Source: Buttiauxella izardii (lineage in GTDB: Bacteria; Pseudomonadota; Gammaproteobacteria; Enterobacterales; Enterobacteriaceae). Taken from it: a stretch of DNA of 64,000 nucleotides. Made by a program: the position numbers and the translations under genes. The DNA is taken from positions 124,001-188,000 of the forward strand of contig NZ_QZWH01000001.1 in NCBI RefSeq assembly GCF_003601925.1. Direction: 5' to 3'. Positions within the stretch are counted from its first letter, which is position 1; each line of letters opens with the position of its first letter. Below the pieces are notes generated by a model. It worked only from the letters and a program-made list of their open reading frames with translations. It was not told the origin of the DNA and searched no databases. Shown here in pieces: positions 10,078 to 21,926 of the stretch.

Positions 10078-10959
10078 ATGAGCGATAAGAGCGAAAAGTT
10101 ACAAAAAGTTTTAGCCCGTGCTGGTCATGGTTCCCGTCGTGAGATTGAAACAATTATCTCCGCAGGCCGTGTCAGTGTGGATGGCAAAATTGCCAAACTA
10201 GGCGACCGTGTTGAAGTGACACAGGCGCTGAAACTCCGTATTGATGGTCACCTGATTTCCATTAAAGAATCCGCTGAACAGATTTGCCGCGTGTTGGCTT
10301 ACTACAAGCCAGAAGGCGAATTGTGTACGCGTAACGACCCGGAAGGCCGTCCAACCGTATTCGACCGTTTACCAAAACTGCGCGGCGCGCGCTGGATTGC
10401 GGTCGGTCGTCTGGATGTGAACACCTGTGGTCTGCTGCTTTTCACCACCGATGGTGAACTGGCAAACCGCCTGATGCACCCAAGTCGTGAAGTTGAGCGT
10501 GAATACGCGGTTCGTGTATTTGGCGAAGTTGACGACGTTAAAGTGAAGCAGTTAGGTCGTGGCGTGCAGCTCGAAGATGGCCCTGCGGCATTCAAAACCA
10601 TCAAGTTTACCGGTGGTGAAGGGATCAACCAGTGGTACAACGTCACCCTCACTGAAGGCCGTAACCGTGAAGTGCGTCGCCTGTGGGAAGCTGTGGGTGT
10701 GCAGGTTAGCCGTCTGATTCGTGTGCGTTACGGTGACATTCAGTTACCGAAAGGCCTGCCGCGTGGCGGCTATACTGAACTTGATCTGGCGAAAACTAAC
10801 TACCTGCGTCAATTGGTAGAATTGCCAGAAGAGACAGAAAGCAAAGTGGCGGTTGAAAAAGATCGTCGTCGTATGAAGGCGAACCAGATTCGTCGTGCGG
10901 TTAAACGCCATACGCAAACTACGACTGGCGGCGGTCGTCGCGGTGGACGTAGTAGCTAA
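10078..10959 (+). CDS. rluB: 23S rRNA pseudouridine(2605) synthase
   Basis: RluB modifies U2605 of 23S rRNA. The 293-residue protein begins with an S4 RNA-binding domain (about residues 7-60), then the RsuA-type catalytic domain with the nucleophile Asp113 in [11 protein letters not shown]. The tail after residue 250 is basic and rich in arginine and glycine, as in other RluB proteins. A GAGGAAG site lies just upstream of the ATG. The gene converges on btuR with one hairpin between them. Confidence 0.96.
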   Translation: MSDKSEKLQKVLARAGHGSRREIETIISAGRVSVDGKIAKLGDRVEVTQALKLRIDGHLISIKESAEQICRVLAYYKPEGELCTRNDPEGRPTVFDRLPKLRGARWIAVGRLDVNTCGLLLFTTDGELANRLMHPSREVEREYAVRVFGEVDDVKVKQLGRGVQLEDGPAAFKTIKFTGGEGINQWYNVTLTEGRNREVRRLWEAVGVQVSRLIRVRYGDIQLPKGLPRGGYTELDLAKTNYLRQLVELPEETESKVAVEKDRRRMKANQIRRAVKRHTQTTTGGGRRGGRSS

Positions 10960-10963
10960 AATT

Positions 10964-10990
10964 AAAAACCCCTCAGCTGAGGGGTTTTTG
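10964..10990. terminator. Bidirectional terminator between rluB and btuR
   Basis: AAAAACCCCTCAGCTGAGGGGTTTTT is a near-perfect palindrome with A and T flanks, working for both convergent genes. Confidence 0.92.
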
Positions 10991-10994
10991 TTAT

Positions 10995-11585
10995 CTAGTA
11001 ATCAATGCCGATTTGCGCTTTAACGCCCGCATCAAACGCGTGCTTCACTGGTCGTAATTCACTGACCGTATCTGCGACTTCCAGAATATCCCGATGACAC
11101 CCACGCCCGGTAATGATCACCGTCTGGCTTTCTGGACGCTGTGTCAGCGCCGTGAGCACTTCTTCCAGCGGTAAGTAGTCGTAGGCCACCATGTAGGTGA
11201 TTTCGTCGAGAATAACCATATCCAGCGAGCTATCCGCCAGCATACGTTTTGCATGTTCCCAGACTTCGACACAGGCGGCGGTATCCGTTTCGCGGTTTTG
11301 CGTATCCCAGGTAAAACCGGTCGCCATTACCTGAAACTCAACGCCCAAAGGTTCGAGTAAATTACGCTCGCCGTTCGGCCACTGGCCTTTGATAAACTGG
11401 ATGACACCGACTTTTTTACCGTGCCCGACGGCGCGAGTGGCGGTGCCGAAAGCGGCTGTTGTCTTACCTTTACCGTTTCCGGTAAAGACAATCAAAATAC
11501 CGCGTTCTTCTTGTGCTGCCGCGACGCGGGCATCGACTTTTTCTTTCTGGCGCTGCTGGCGTTGCTGGTAACGATCTTCACTCAT
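10995..11585 (-). CDS. btuR: Cob(I)yrinic acid a,c-diamide adenosyltransferase
   Basis: BtuR (CobA) transfers the adenosyl group of ATP to reduced corrinoids, completing adenosylcobalamin. The 196-residue protein has the P-loop GNGKGKTTA (about 36-44), the adenosyltransferase IQFIKG segment and a VILDEITY Walker-B-like strand. The start overlaps the yciK stop by four bases (ATGA), so the two genes form a coupled pair. Confidence 0.96.
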   Translation of the reverse strand: MSEDRYQQRQQRQKEKVDARVAAAQEERGILIVFTGNGKGKTTAAFGTATRAVGHGKKVGVIQFIKGQWPNGERNLLEPLGVEFQVMATGFTWDTQNRETDTAACVEVWEHAKRMLADSSLDMVILDEITYMVAYDYLPLEEVLTALTQRPESQTVIITGRGCHRDILEVADTVSELRPVKHAFDAGVKAQIGIDY

Positions 11586-12343
11586 TCGGAAATTCCTGGT
11601 TTACGATTGGGTTGAGCATCAAAGCTCATGCCTGTTTTACGGCGGCTGTCATCGCCCATTAGCCAAAGATAGAGCGGCATTAAATCACGTGGCGTTTTCA
11701 GTTTATCTGGGTCTTCAGTCGGGAATGCGCTGGCGCGCATGGCGGTGCGCGTGCCGCCTGGGTTGATGCAATTAACGCGTAAATTATGCTGTTTATATTC
11801 TTCTGCGAGCACTTGCATCATGCCCTCAGTGGCGAATTTTGATACCGCATAAGCGCCCCAACCGGCACGACCCTGGCGGCCAACACTTGAGCTGGTAAAT
11901 ACCAGTGAACCCGAGTCGGATTGCAGTAATAAAGGAAGAAGTGCCTGGGTCAGGAAGAAGGTGACATTCACATTTACCTGCATCACGGCTTGCCACGTTT
12001 GCGGATCTTGTTCGTCCATTGGCCGAATATCGCCGAGGATCCCGGCATTGTGCAGCACTCCGTCGAGGCGAGGTATCAGCCCTGAAAGTTTGTGCGCAAG
12101 ACTTTGGCAGTCTTCAGGTGTCGCACTAGCGAAGTCGAGAGTAAACCAGTGGGGAAGACTGCCGCGAAGGGCATTAATTTCATGGGCTACGCTGCGTAGT
12201 TTTTCTTCGTTACGACCCAATAATATGACGCTGGCGCCATAGCGCGCATAGGTTAACGCGGCTTCACGGCCGATGCCATCGCTGGCCCCGGTGACTAAAA
12301 TGATGCGGTTTTGCAGTAAATCCATCTTCGGTTGATAGTGCAC
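11582..12343 (-). CDS. yciK: YciK, short-chain dehydrogenase/reductase
   Basis: YciK is a Rossmann-fold SDR oxidoreductase of unknown physiological substrate. Visible motifs are TGASDGIG (NAD(P) binding, residues 18-25), NAG in HNAGILG, the catalytic serine in TSSSVG and the YAVSK Tyr/Lys pair. I place the start at GTG 12343: GAGGAG sits six bases before it, while a TTG two codons further up would abut that site. The resulting 253 residues match the family. The gene is coupled to btuR. Confidence 0.93.
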   Translation of the reverse strand: MHYQPKMDLLQNRIILVTGASDGIGREAALTYARYGASVILLGRNEEKLRSVAHEINALRGSLPHWFTLDFASATPEDCQSLAHKLSGLIPRLDGVLHNAGILGDIRPMDEQDPQTWQAVMQVNVNVTFFLTQALLPLLLQSDSGSLVFTSSSVGRQGRAGWGAYAVSKFATEGMMQVLAEEYKQHNLRVNCINPGGTRTAMRASAFPTEDPDKLKTPRDLMPLYLWLMGDDSRRKTGMSFDAQPNRKPGISE

Positions 12344-12603
12344 GTCCAACTCCTCGCGTGATGCTCAGGCTCACGTCTTATTTCTCGGATATATGATCTT
12401 TAGGCTTTATGCCTGAAAGCCATCATGATTTCAATCAGGCAACAGGAGACAATACCTTTGATTAACATTTTGCAAAAGTTTCATTTTATTAAAAGCATTC
12501 AGGAAGCAGGCTCGCAGCATTTATAGTTGCATGCAGACGCGGAATCAGCGCTCGGGTACACTGAGCGACAGATATTTAATGCACTGAACGGAAGGCGGAA
12601 AGC

Positions 12604-13653
12604 GTGGATTTGATTGCAAACTATGGGCTTTTTTTAGCGAAAATCGTGACGGTCGTTGCGGCTATTGGCATTCTTATTACCATTATTGTGAATGTGGCCG
12701 GGCGTAAAAGACATCAGCGCGGGGAACTGCGTCTCACCAATTTAAGCGAACAATACCAGGAAATGCAGGAAGAAATGCAGGTCGCAAGGCTTGATGATCA
12801 CCAGCAGAAACTCTGGCATAAAACCCAAAAGAAAAAACATAAGCTGGAAGCTAAACAAGCCAAAGCACGCGCTAAACGTGGCGAAACGGTTATTTCTGAC
12901 AAGCCGACGCTTTATGTTCTGGATTTTAAAGGCAGTATGGATGCCCACGAAGTCACTTCTCTACGCGAAGAAATCACCGCCGTGCTGGCGGTAGTCAAAC
13001 CCGAAGATGAAGTTTTACTGCGTCTGGAAAGCCCTGGCGGCGTGGTTCATGGTTATGGCCTTGCAGCGTCACAGTTGCAGCGTCTGCGTGAAAGCAAAGT
13101 GCGCCTGACGGTAGCTGTCGATAAAGTTGCGGCCAGCGGCGGTTATATGATGGCGTGTGTGGCAGACAAAATCGTTGCCGCGCCGTTTTCTATTATTGGT
13201 TCAATTGGCGTGGTGGCACAGGTGCCAAACTTCCATCGCCTTCTGAAACGCAATGATATCGACGTCGAACTGCATACTGCCGGGCAGTACAAACGCACGT
13301 TGACTTTGTTTGGTGAAAACACCGAACAGGGGCGTGAGAAATTCCGTGAAGACCTCAATGAAACGCATCTGCTATTTAAGCAGTTTGTGCATGACATGCG
13401 CCCATCGCTGGATATTGATTCAGTCGCAACGGGTGAACACTGGTACGGCACGCAGGCACTGGAAAAAGGCCTGATTGATGCAGTCAGCACCAGCGATGAT
13501 TTGCTCATTAATCTGATGAAAAATCACGAAGTGATTAATGTGCATTACACGCGTCGCAAAAAAATGATGGACCGTTTCACCGGGAGTGCGGCTAACAGCG
13601 TCGATAACCTGTTGATGCGCTGGTGGCAACGCGGCGAAAAACCGCTGTTGTAA
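12604..13653 (+). CDS. sohB: SohB, inner-membrane S49-family peptidase
   Basis: SohB is a relative of signal peptide peptidase SppA. It has an amino-terminal membrane anchor (about residues 8-31), a long charged linker rich in lysine and glutamine (about 40-95), and the S49 catalytic domain. Ser178 in AASGG and Lys230 in GQYKRT are the expected Ser/Lys dyad. The length of 349 equals the E. coli protein. The start is GTG with a GGAAAG site. Its cellular substrates are not established. Confidence 0.95.
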   Translation: MDLIANYGLFLAKIVTVVAAIGILITIIVNVAGRKRHQRGELRLTNLSEQYQEMQEEMQVARLDDHQQKLWHKTQKKKHKLEAKQAKARAKRGETVISDKPTLYVLDFKGSMDAHEVTSLREEITAVLAVVKPEDEVLLRLESPGGVVHGYGLAASQLQRLRESKVRLTVAVDKVAASGGYMMACVADKIVAAPFSIIGSIGVVAQVPNFHRLLKRNDIDVELHTAGQYKRTLTLFGENTEQGREKFREDLNETHLLFKQFVHDMRPSLDIDSVATGEHWYGTQALEKGLIDAVSTSDDLLINLMKNHEVINVHYTRRKKMMDRFTGSAANSVDNLLMRWWQRGEKPLL

Positions 13654-13674
13654 AAATATTAAGCACGAAATTAA

Positions 13675-13702
13675 AAACGAGGCCTGATGGCCTCGTTTTT
13701 TT
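13675..13702. terminator. Terminator between sohB and yciN
   Basis: AACGAGGC and GCCTCGTT form the stem, with A-rich and T-rich flanks serving both convergent genes. Confidence 0.88.
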
Positions 13703-13704
13703 AC

Positions 13705-13956
13705 TTAGTCTTGCAGGTGATATTTATCTGCAAACACATGTGCAAGATGCTTAAACATATTAAATATCGCGGTGCTTTTCCCGGTCGGTAAGCCTTGCTC
13801 ATCAAGGAAGTATTCACCTTTGAACACCAACACTCCGTTTTTTTGCTCGACATCCGTTGCTTCCATGCCATGCATGAAGTCTTCATGTGCGCGGATGACC
13901 TTGTTGGCTTCAACGAGTAGCGACTGTTTATCGATCGGTTGAGTGGTTTCTTGCAT
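13705..13956 (-). CDS. yciN: YciN, DUF2498 protein
   Basis: This 83-residue acidic protein matches YciN along its whole length, including a [12 protein letters not shown] segment. It has no signal peptide or membrane segment. Its function is not known. GGAGGAAAT before the ATG is a strong ribosome site. It is divergent from topA across a 401-base gap. Confidence 0.9.
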   Translation of the reverse strand: MQETTQPIDKQSLLVEANKVIRAHEDFMHGMEATDVEQKNGVLVFKGEYFLDEQGLPTGKSTAIFNMFKHLAHVFADKYHLQD

Positions 13957-14357
13957 GATTTCCTCCTATAAAAACCGGCGCTAGTGTACTTCCGCTATAC
14001 TGCAAAGGGCAATATCTCCCTGTAAACCTAAGGTGATTTATTCAGTTTACTGTGCTGGCGAGAATCCGTGTCGCATGCTAATAAAGTTGCGTAACTCATT
14101 TTATCAGGTAGAGTGTGACGCTTTCGCAAATCTGGCAACGGAATTGCTTGACATTCAACCAAAGTTCCGTCGTGCTATGTCACCGGTGCGAAAGACTCGT
14201 TATCTCAATCACCTGCGAATGTTCGCTAATCAGCCGGTGGATGAAAAAAGAGTTGATATCCATTGACGCTACCGCAATATAGAAAAGCGTGTCGCCAGTG
14301 GAAGGTGTGATAAGTGTGCGACGTCTCCTGGAAGAATTACATTAGGTAAAGGTGAAT
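13957..14357. other. yciN-topA divergent control region
   Basis: The region should carry the yciN promoter and several topA promoters, as the E. coli counterpart does. A TATACT hexamer at 13996-14001 is the best -10 candidate for rightward transcription. A reading frame of about 63-77 codons (14033 or 14075 to 14266) is open but has no good ribosome site and no family I recognise. I do not call it a gene. Confidence 0.45.
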
Positions 14358-16955
14358 ATGGGTAAAGCTCTCGTCATCGTTGAGTCCCCGGCAAAAGCCA
14401 AAACGATCAACAAATATCTCGGAAATGACTACGTGGTTAAGTCCAGCGTCGGTCACATCCGTGATTTGCCGACCAGTGGATCAACCACCAAGAAGAGCGC
14501 TGACTCCGCCTCCACCAAAGGGACCAAAAAGGTCAAAAAGGATGAACGCGGCGCGCTCGTAAATCGTATGGGTGTCGATCCATGGCACAACTGGGAAGCA
14601 CAGTACGAAGTGCTACCGGGTAAAGAAAAAGTGGTTTCGGAACTGAAATCACTGGCTGAAAAAGCCGACCATATCTATCTCGCAACCGACCTTGACCGCG
14701 AAGGGGAAGCCATTGCGTGGCACCTGCGGGAAGTTATCGGTGGTGATGACACGCGTTACAGCCGCGTGGTGTTTAACGAGATTACAAAGAATGCAATTCA
14801 ACAGGCGTTTGAAAAGCCGGGCGAACTGAATATTGACCGTGTTAACGCACAGCAGGCGCGTCGTTTTATGGACCGCGTTGTGGGTTACATGGTGTCTCCG
14901 TTGCTGTGGAAGAAAATCGCCCGTGGCCTTTCTGCTGGCCGCGTACAGTCCGTTGCTGTGCGTCTGGTGGTTGACCGCGAACGCGAAATCAAAGCGTTTG
15001 TGCCAGAAGAATATTGGGAAGTTGACGCGAACCTGACAACGCCGAAAGGCGACAGTCTGCCGGTTCAGGTCAGCCACCATAAAGACAAGCCGTTCCGTCC
15101 GGTCAACCGTGAACAGACCATGTCTGCGGTTAGCGAACTGGAAAAAGCGCGTTACACCGTGCTTGAGCGTGAAGATAAGCCGACCAGCAGTAAGCCTGGC
15201 GCGCCGTTTATCACCTCCACGTTGCAGCAGGCCGCCAGTACACGTCTTGGTTTTGGTGTTAAGAAAACCATGATGATGGCACAGCGTCTGTATGAAGCGG
15301 GCCATATCACCTACATGCGTACTGACTCAACCAACTTGAGCCAGGATGCAGTGAGCATGGTGCGCGGCTATATCGAAGAGAGCTTCGGTAAGAAGTATCT
15401 GCCGCCAGCGGCTAATCAGTACTCCAGCAAAGAAAACTCTCAGGAAGCGCACGAAGCGATTCGTCCATCTGATGTAAGTATCATTGCTGATTCGCTGAAA
15501 GATATGGAAACCGATGCGCAGAAACTTTACCAGTTGATCTGGCGTCAGTTCGTGGCGTGTCAGATGACGCCTGCGCAATACGATTCCACTACCTTAACGG
15601 TGCAAGCGGGTGACTTCCGCCTGAAAACGCGCGGTCGTACGCTGCGTTTTGATGGCTGGACGAAAGTCATGCCTGCGCTGCGCAAAGGCGATGAAGATCG
15701 TACATTGCCAGCCGTTGAGCAGGGTGATGAACTGGCTCTGGTTGAGATCATTCCAGGCCAGCACTTCACTAAACCACCGGCTCGTTTTAGCGAAGCCTCA
15801 TTGGTTAAAGAACTGGAAAAACGTGGCATTGGCCGTCCGTCTACCTATGCGTCGATCATTTCCACCATCCAGGATCGTGGTTATGTGCGTGTAGAGAACC
15901 GCCGCTTCTACGCTGAAAAAATGGGTGAAATTGTTACTGACCGCCTGGAAGAGAACTTCCGTGAGCTGATGAACTACGATTTCACCGCGCAGATGGAAAG
16001 CAGCCTTGACCAGGTGGCCAATAATCAGGCCGAGTGGAAAGGGGTATTGGATAACTTCTTTAGCGATTTCAGTGAACAGCTTGGTAAAGCTGAACTGGAT
16101 CCGGAAGAAGGCGGTATGCGTCCAAACCAGATGGTTCTGACCAGTATTGATTGCCCGACCTGTGGTCGTGAAATGGGTATTCGTACTGCCAGTACCGGTG
16201 TGTTCCTTGGTTGCTCCGGCTACGCATTGCCAGTGAAAGAACGCTGCAAAACCACCATTAACCTGGTGCCAGAAAACGAAGTCCTCAACGTGCTTGAAGG
16301 GGATGACGCGGAAACTAACGCGCTGCGTGCGAAACGCCGTTGTGTTAAGTGTGGCACCGCGATGGACAGCTATCTCATCGATCCAAAACGTAAACTTCAC
16401 GTCTGTGGTAATAACCCGACCTGTGATGGCTACGAAATCGAAGAGGGCGAGTTCCGTATCAAAGGTTATGACGGCCCAATCGTTGAGTGTGAAAAATGTG
16501 GTTCTGAAATGCACCTGAAAATGGGGCGTTTTGGTAAGTACATGGCTTGTACCAACGACGATTGCAAAAATACCCGTAAGATCCTGCGTAATGGCGAAGT
16601 GGCACCACCGAAAGAAGATCCGGTTCCATTGCCAGAATTGCCTTGCGAGAAGTCAGACGCTTACTTTGTTCTGCGTGATGGCGCGGCCGGTGTTTTCCTT
16701 GCGGCAAACACTTTCCCTAAATCTCGTGAAACGCGTGCGCCGTTGGTCGAAGAGCTTTATCGCTTCCGCGACCGTCTGCCAGAAAAATTGCGTTATCTGG
16801 CCGATGCGCCACAGCAAGATGCAGAAGGCAACAAAGCGGTTGTTCGCTTTAGCCGTAAGACCAAACAGCAGTATGTTTCTTCTGAAAAAGAAGGCAAAGC
16901 GACTGGCTGGTCAGCATTCTTTGTTGATGGTAAGTGGGTTGAAGGTAAGAAGTAA
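14358..16955 (+). CDS. topA: DNA topoisomerase I
   Basis: TopA relaxes negatively supercoiled DNA through a 5'-phosphotyrosine intermediate. The 865-residue protein starts with the Toprim domain ([11 protein letters not shown], then DLDREGEAI) and carries the active tyrosine, about residue 319, in YMRTDST. The carboxy part has several four-cysteine zinc ribbons ([27 protein letters not shown]) and a basic tail. A GTG two codons earlier is in frame, but the ATG at 14358 behind AAAGGTG matches the family. Confidence 0.98.
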   Translation: MGKALVIVESPAKAKTINKYLGNDYVVKSSVGHIRDLPTSGSTTKKSADSASTKGTKKVKKDERGALVNRMGVDPWHNWEAQYEVLPGKEKVVSELKSLAEKADHIYLATDLDREGEAIAWHLREVIGGDDTRYSRVVFNEITKNAIQQAFEKPGELNIDRVNAQQARRFMDRVVGYMVSPLLWKKIARGLSAGRVQSVAVRLVVDREREIKAFVPEEYWEVDANLTTPKGDSLPVQVSHHKDKPFRPVNREQTMSAVSELEKARYTVLEREDKPTSSKPGAPFITSTLQQAASTRLGFGVKKTMMMAQRLYEAGHITYMRTDSTNLSQDAVSMVRGYIEESFGKKYLPPAANQYSSKENSQEAHEAIRPSDVSIIADSLKDMETDAQKLYQLIWRQFVACQMTPAQYDSTTLTVQAGDFRLKTRGRTLRFDGWTKVMPALRKGDEDRTLPAVEQGDELALVEIIPGQHFTKPPARFSEASLVKELEKRGIGRPSTYASIISTIQDRGYVRVENRRFYAEKMGEIVTDRLEENFRELMNYDFTAQMESSLDQVANNQAEWKGVLDNFFSDFSEQLGKAELDPEEGGMRPNQMVLTSIDCPTCGREMGIRTASTGVFLGCSGYALPVKERCKTTINLVPENEVLNVLEGDDAETNALRAKRRCVKCGTAMDSYLIDPKRKLHVCGNNPTCDGYEIEEGEFRIKGYDGPIVECEKCGSEMHLKMGRFGKYMACTNDDCKNTRKILRNGEVAPPKEDPVPLPELPCEKSDAYFVLRDGAAGVFLAANTFPKSRETRAPLVEELYRFRDRLPEKLRYLADAPQQDAEGNKAVVRFSRKTKQQYVSSEKEGKATGWSAFFVDGKWVEGKK

Positions 16956-16971
16956 CTGATCTTCTGATATG

Positions 16972-17002
16972 AAAAACCGGGGCAAATGCTCCGGTTTTTT
17001 TA
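16972..17002 (+). terminator. topA terminator
   Basis: AAAAACCGG and CCGGTTTTTTT enclose a loop containing GCAAATGC directly after the topA stop. Confidence 0.85.
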
Positions 17003-17097
17003 TATCTGCATATATAACCTGATTATTATTTTTTCTTTCAAACTATACATAGATGATATAAGTGATATAGTGATTCAAGAGAATTTTCCTCGTCTGA

Positions 17098-18120
<1,023 letters not shown>

Positions 18121-18125
18121 TATCG

Positions 18126-18156
18126 GAAGGTATCTTTTCGCCCTGAAAAGATACCT
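18126..18156. terminator. Inverted repeat after cysB, likely terminator
   Basis: AGGTATCTTTT and AAAAGATACCT form an 11-bp perfect stem around CGCCCTG, six bases after the cysB stop. The following sequence is only moderately T-rich, so it may act as a terminator or as a 3' stabilising structure. Confidence 0.65.
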
Positions 18157-18458
18157 CTTCTCATTCGCAGTAAAAAATATGTTTTATCTCTTCTGGTATT
18201 AAATATCCCTTCAGTCTTAATTACCCATGCAATATAAGTGGTTAATCTGTCTCAATTAAGAGACAAACGTAGATAATAATTAACCACTCTGCAAATTTGT
18301 CGTTTCAATTATTTATTTCAGGTCAAAAGATTAAATATTTTCCTCCAATCGGGAAGTAATTTCGCTGGCTTTTGTACTAGAGTTTCTTTAGGATTAATCC
18401 CATCAGGCGATTAATTATACCGATTGTTTAAGATTTTATGATAAGTGGTGCCGATTGT
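18157..18458. other. AT-rich region between cysB and ymiA
   Basis: This stretch is notably AT-rich and has no credible reading frame on either strand. It presumably holds the promoter for the small genes ymiA and yciX. I see no clear palindromic operator. Confidence 0.4.
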
Positions 18459-18599
18459 ATGAGGTTAGCAATGCCTTCAGGAAGTGAAGAACCGCAGACG
18501 GAAACAGGGCTGAAACGTAAAGCCTGGATGGCGGTGTTTTTGGTATCAGGTCTGTTCTGGCTTGTCGTCGCAGTCGCTGCCTGGCATTTTTGGGGGTAA
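18459..18599 (+). CDS. ymiA: YmiA, small single-pass membrane protein
   Basis: A 46-residue protein with a charged amino half followed by one hydrophobic helix (about residues 24-44) ending in WHFWG. Start MRLAMPSG, the LKRKAW stretch and the length all match E. coli YmiA. Its function is unknown. It lies two bases before yciX and upstream of acnA, as in E. coli. Confidence 0.88.
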   Translation: MRLAMPSGSEEPQTETGLKRKAWMAVFLVSGLFWLVVAVAAWHFWG

Positions 18600-18601
18600 T
18601 A

Positions 18602-18772
18602 ATGACTTCCCTTGCTCAAACACAAGTACAGAAAACGGTGCGTCAGAAAGATGACAAACCGCAACAAGAAGCGAAAGCCACCAAAGTTCAGGTTCCAGAA
18701 TCGTGGCAACTGACGCAACAACAAAAAGATTTCATCGATCTGTTTTCAACAGACGAACATATTAAACAATAA
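18602..18772 (+). CDS. yciX: YciX, small cytoplasmic protein
   Basis: A 56-residue hydrophilic protein with a basic, lysine- and glutamine-rich first half and a conserved PESWQLTQQQKDFIDLF segment typical of YciX. Function is unknown. The start ATG follows the ymiA stop with a GGGGGTAAT site inside the end of ymiA, so the pair looks translationally linked. Confidence 0.85.
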   Translation: MTSLAQTQVQKTVRQKDDKPQQEAKATKVQVPESWQLTQQQKDFIDLFSTDEHIKQ

Positions 18773-18933
18773 ATATAATTTTCATTTACCTTTATTTAAC
18801 TTGCTGTCAGTCACATTTTATAAATATGCGTGACTAAGAGCACACTCTTTAAGTAATCACTATACACAGCAATATTCAAACTGACTGATTAATTATTCAG
18901 TCACAGTGTTTACCAGAATAAAGAGAGCCGATT

Positions 18934-19032
18934 ATGAATACTCACTGTAGCGTCAAGTACTGGTCATGGTTCACCGCATTTACTGTTTCGCTAGCATTCT
19001 GGGCGCAAACGGCCTGGATGCTGACTCACTAA
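18934..19032 (+). CDS. YmiB-like small membrane protein upstream of acnA
   Basis: A 32-codon frame preceded by AAAGAGAG encodes a peptide with one hydrophobic helix (WSWFTAFTVSLAFWAQTAW). E. coli has a small gene, ymiB, in this same place, and size and character fit. I name it by position and composition and cannot recall the E. coli sequence well enough to confirm orthology. Confidence 0.6.
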   Translation: MNTHCSVKYWSWFTAFTVSLAFWAQTAWMLTH

Positions 19033-19214
19033 CCCCTTCTTGCTTATGCCCTGGTGCTTCGCCGGGGCATTGATTCACTTCTCCTTTCTGTTTACACCTC
19101 TCGATTTATCAATTTGGGTTGTTATCAAATCGTTACGACATCTTTGTGTTATCTTTAATACTGTCCCTGATCTTCATCCGGGATACCGCTATCCCTGAAA
19201 TTTAAGGAGGAGCT

Positions 19215-21890
19215 ATGTCGTTAACCCTACGAGAGGCCAGTAAGGACACTCTACAGGCGCTGGATAAAACCTATCACTATTACAGTCTGCCGCTGGCCGC
19301 AAAGGAACTTGGGGATATCACACGTTTACCCAAGTCGCTCAAAGTTCTGCTCGAAAATCTACTGCGCTGGCAGGATGAAAACTCTGTCACTCAGGAAGAT
19401 ATCCATGCCCTGGCTGGCTGGCTGAAAGACGCCCATGCCGACCGTGAAATTGCCTATCGCCCAGCCCGTGTGCTGATGCAGGATTTCACCGGTGTGCCGG
19501 CGGTCGTTGATTTAGCCGCCATGCGTGAAGCCGTGAAACGCCTGGGCGGTGATGTAGCCAAAGTAAATCCACTTTCCCCTGTCGACCTTGTGATTGACCA
19601 CTCCGTGACCGTCGATCACTTTGGGGATGACGATGCCTTTGAGGAGAACGTGCGCCTCGAAATGGAGCGCAACCACGAGCGTTATGTCTTCCTGCGTTGG
19701 GGGCAACAGGCCTTCAGCCGCTTCAGCGTCGTGCCACCGGGAACCGGCATTTGCCACCAGGTTAACCTGGAATATCTCGGCAAAGCGGTGTGGAGCGAAA
19801 TGCAGGGGGATGAGTTGGTGGCTTATCCTGACACGCTGGTCGGCACAGATTCCCACACGACAATGATCAACGGCCTCGGCGTTTTAGGCTGGGGCGTGGG
19901 CGGCATAGAAGCGGAAGCAGCGATGCTCGGCCAGCCGGTTTCGATGCTGATTCCCGATGTTGTCGGCTTTAAGCTGGACGGCAAACTGGGTGAAGGTATC
20001 ACCGCAACAGACCTTGTTTTGACCGTGACGCAAATGCTGCGTAAGCACGGTGTGGTGGGCAAATTCGTTGAATTTTACGGTGACGGCCTGGATACATTGC
20101 CATTGGCTGACCGCGCTACAATTGCCAACATGGCACCTGAATATGGCGCTACCTGTGGTTTCTTCCCGATTGACGCCGTGACGCTGGATTACATGCGGCT
20201 AAGTGGACGCAGTGAAGAGCAGGTCGCACTGGTCGAAGCGTATTCCAAAGCGCAGGGCATGTGGCGCAATACTGGCGATGAACCCGTATTTACCAGCACA
20301 CTCTCGCTCGACATGAATGAAGTTGAAGCCAGCCTTGCGGGGCCGAAACGCCCACAAGACCGAGTGGCGCTTGGCGATGTGCCGAAAGCGTTCAATGCCA
20401 GCAATGAACTCGAACTCAATTCCTCGCATAAAGATCGCGCACCAGTGAGTTACATCATGGGTGGGCGCGAATATCAGTTGCCGGACGGCGCGGTGGTTAT
20501 TTCCGCCATTACGTCTTGTACGAACACCTCAAACCCAAGCGTTTTGATGGCGGCAGGGTTACTGGCTAAAAAAGCGGTGACGCTAGGTTTGAAACGCCAG
20601 CCGTGGGTTAAAGCGTCACTGGCGCCGGGTTCAAAAGTGGTATCGGATTATCTGGCGAAGGCGCGCTTAACGCCTTATCTCGATGAACTCGGTTTTAACC
20701 TGGTGGGTTACGGATGTACCACGTGTATTGGTAACTCTGGCCCGCTGCCGGATCCTATTGAACAAGCGATCAAGAAGGGCGATTTGACCGTCGGGGCCGT
20801 GCTTTCAGGGAACCGTAACTTTGAAGGGCGCATTCATCCGCTGGTGAAAACCAACTGGCTCGCCTCACCGCCGTTAGTGGTGGCTTATGCGCTGGCGGGG
20901 AATATGAACGTCAATCTGACTACCGATCCGCTGGGGCACGATCGCAAAGGCGATCCGGTTTATCTCAAAGATATTTGGCCGAGCAGCCAGGAAATTGCCC
21001 GCGCGGTCGCACAAGTTTCAACGGAAATGTTCCACAAAGAATATGCTGAAGTCTTTGAAGGAACGCCTGAATGGCAAAACATTGAGGTGGATCGTTCGAA
21101 TACTTACGGCTGGCAAAGTGACTCCACTTACATCCGTCTGTCGCCATTCTTTGATGATATGGAAGCTACGCCGAAACCCGTGCAGGACATTCATGGCGCG
21201 CGCGTTCTGGCCATTCTGGGCGATTCGGTCACCACCGACCATATTTCGCCTGCCGGTAGCATCAAGCCAGACAGTCCGGCGGGGCGTTATCTGCAAAACC
21301 ATGGCGTTGAGCGCAAAGACTTCAACTCCTACGGTTCACGTCGCGGCAACCATGAAGTGATGATGCGCGGTACTTTCGCCAACATTCGTATTCGTAATGA
21401 AATGGTGCCCGGCGTGGAAGGTGGCATGACGCGCTTGCTGCCGGGGGAAGAGGTTATCTCGATTTACGATGCGGCAATGAAATACCGCGATAAAGGGATC
21501 CCTTTGGCTGTGTTCGCCGGTAAAGAATATGGCTCGGGTTCCAGCCGTGACTGGGCGGCGAAAGGGCCACGTTTGCTGGGCGTGCGGGTCGTTATCGCTG
21601 AATCCTTCGAGCGTATTCACCGCTCAAACCTGATTGGTATGGGGATTTTGCCGTTGGAGTTCCCGCAAGGCGTGACGCGTAAAACGTTGGGTCTGACGGG
21701 GGAAGAGTTTATTGATATCAGCGGCCTGAACGACCTGGTGCCAGGCGCGACGGTGCCGGTGTCATTAACCTTTGCTGACGGTAGAAAAGAGGTGGTTGAG
21801 TGTCGCTGCCGAATTGATACCGGCAATGAACTGACGTACTTCAAAAACGATGGCATCTTGCATTACGTGATTCGTAACATGCTGAACTAG
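19215..21890 (+). CDS. acnA: Aconitate hydratase A
   Basis: AcnA interconverts citrate and isocitrate with a [4Fe-4S] cluster and is the stress-stable aconitase of enteric bacteria. The 891-residue length equals E. coli AcnA. The cluster ligands are Cys435 ([10 protein letters not shown]) and Cys501/Cys504 ([13 protein letters not shown]). The swivel domain has [22 protein letters not shown] before the ATG is a near-perfect ribosome site. Confidence 0.98.
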   Translation: MSLTLREASKDTLQALDKTYHYYSLPLAAKELGDITRLPKSLKVLLENLLRWQDENSVTQEDIHALAGWLKDAHADREIAYRPARVLMQDFTGVPAVVDLAAMREAVKRLGGDVAKVNPLSPVDLVIDHSVTVDHFGDDDAFEENVRLEMERNHERYVFLRWGQQAFSRFSVVPPGTGICHQVNLEYLGKAVWSEMQGDELVAYPDTLVGTDSHTTMINGLGVLGWGVGGIEAEAAMLGQPVSMLIPDVVGFKLDGKLGEGITATDLVLTVTQMLRKHGVVGKFVEFYGDGLDTLPLADRATIANMAPEYGATCGFFPIDAVTLDYMRLSGRSEEQVALVEAYSKAQGMWRNTGDEPVFTSTLSLDMNEVEASLAGPKRPQDRVALGDVPKAFNASNELELNSSHKDRAPVSYIMGGREYQLPDGAVVISAITSCTNTSNPSVLMAAGLLAKKAVTLGLKRQPWVKASLAPGSKVVSDYLAKARLTPYLDELGFNLVGYGCTTCIGNSGPLPDPIEQAIKKGDLTVGAVLSGNRNFEGRIHPLVKTNWLASPPLVVAYALAGNMNVNLTTDPLGHDRKGDPVYLKDIWPSSQEIARAVAQVSTEMFHKEYAEVFEGTPEWQNIEVDRSNTYGWQSDSTYIRLSPFFDDMEATPKPVQDIHGARVLAILGDSVTTDHISPAGSIKPDSPAGRYLQNHGVERKDFNSYGSRRGNHEVMMRGTFANIRIRNEMVPGVEGGMTRLLPGEEVISIYDAAMKYRDKGIPLAVFAGKEYGSGSSRDWAAKGPRLLGVRVVIAESFERIHRSNLIGMGILPLEFPQGVTRKTLGLTGEEFIDISGLNDLVPGATVPVSLTFADGRKEVVECRCRIDTGNELTYFKNDGILHYVIRNMLN

Positions 21891-21892
21891 CG

Positions 21893-21922
21893 AAAATTCT
21901 CCCCCAGCGATGGGGGAGAAAA
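21893..21922. terminator. Bidirectional terminator between acnA and ribA
   Basis: TCTCCCCCA and TGGGGGAGA form the stem, flanked by AAAATT on the left and AAAA on the right. It serves convergent acnA and ribA. Confidence 0.85.
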
Positions 21923-21926
21923 CGGC

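Noticed and set aside
14033-14266. Open frame of up to 77 codons upstream of topA
   Set aside because: It lacks a ribosome binding site, matches no family I know, and lies in a region expected to hold the topA promoters.
14649-16514. Long minus-strand frames of 218 and 238 codons across topA
   Set aside because: They are antisense shadows of topA, low in family resemblance and without start signals.
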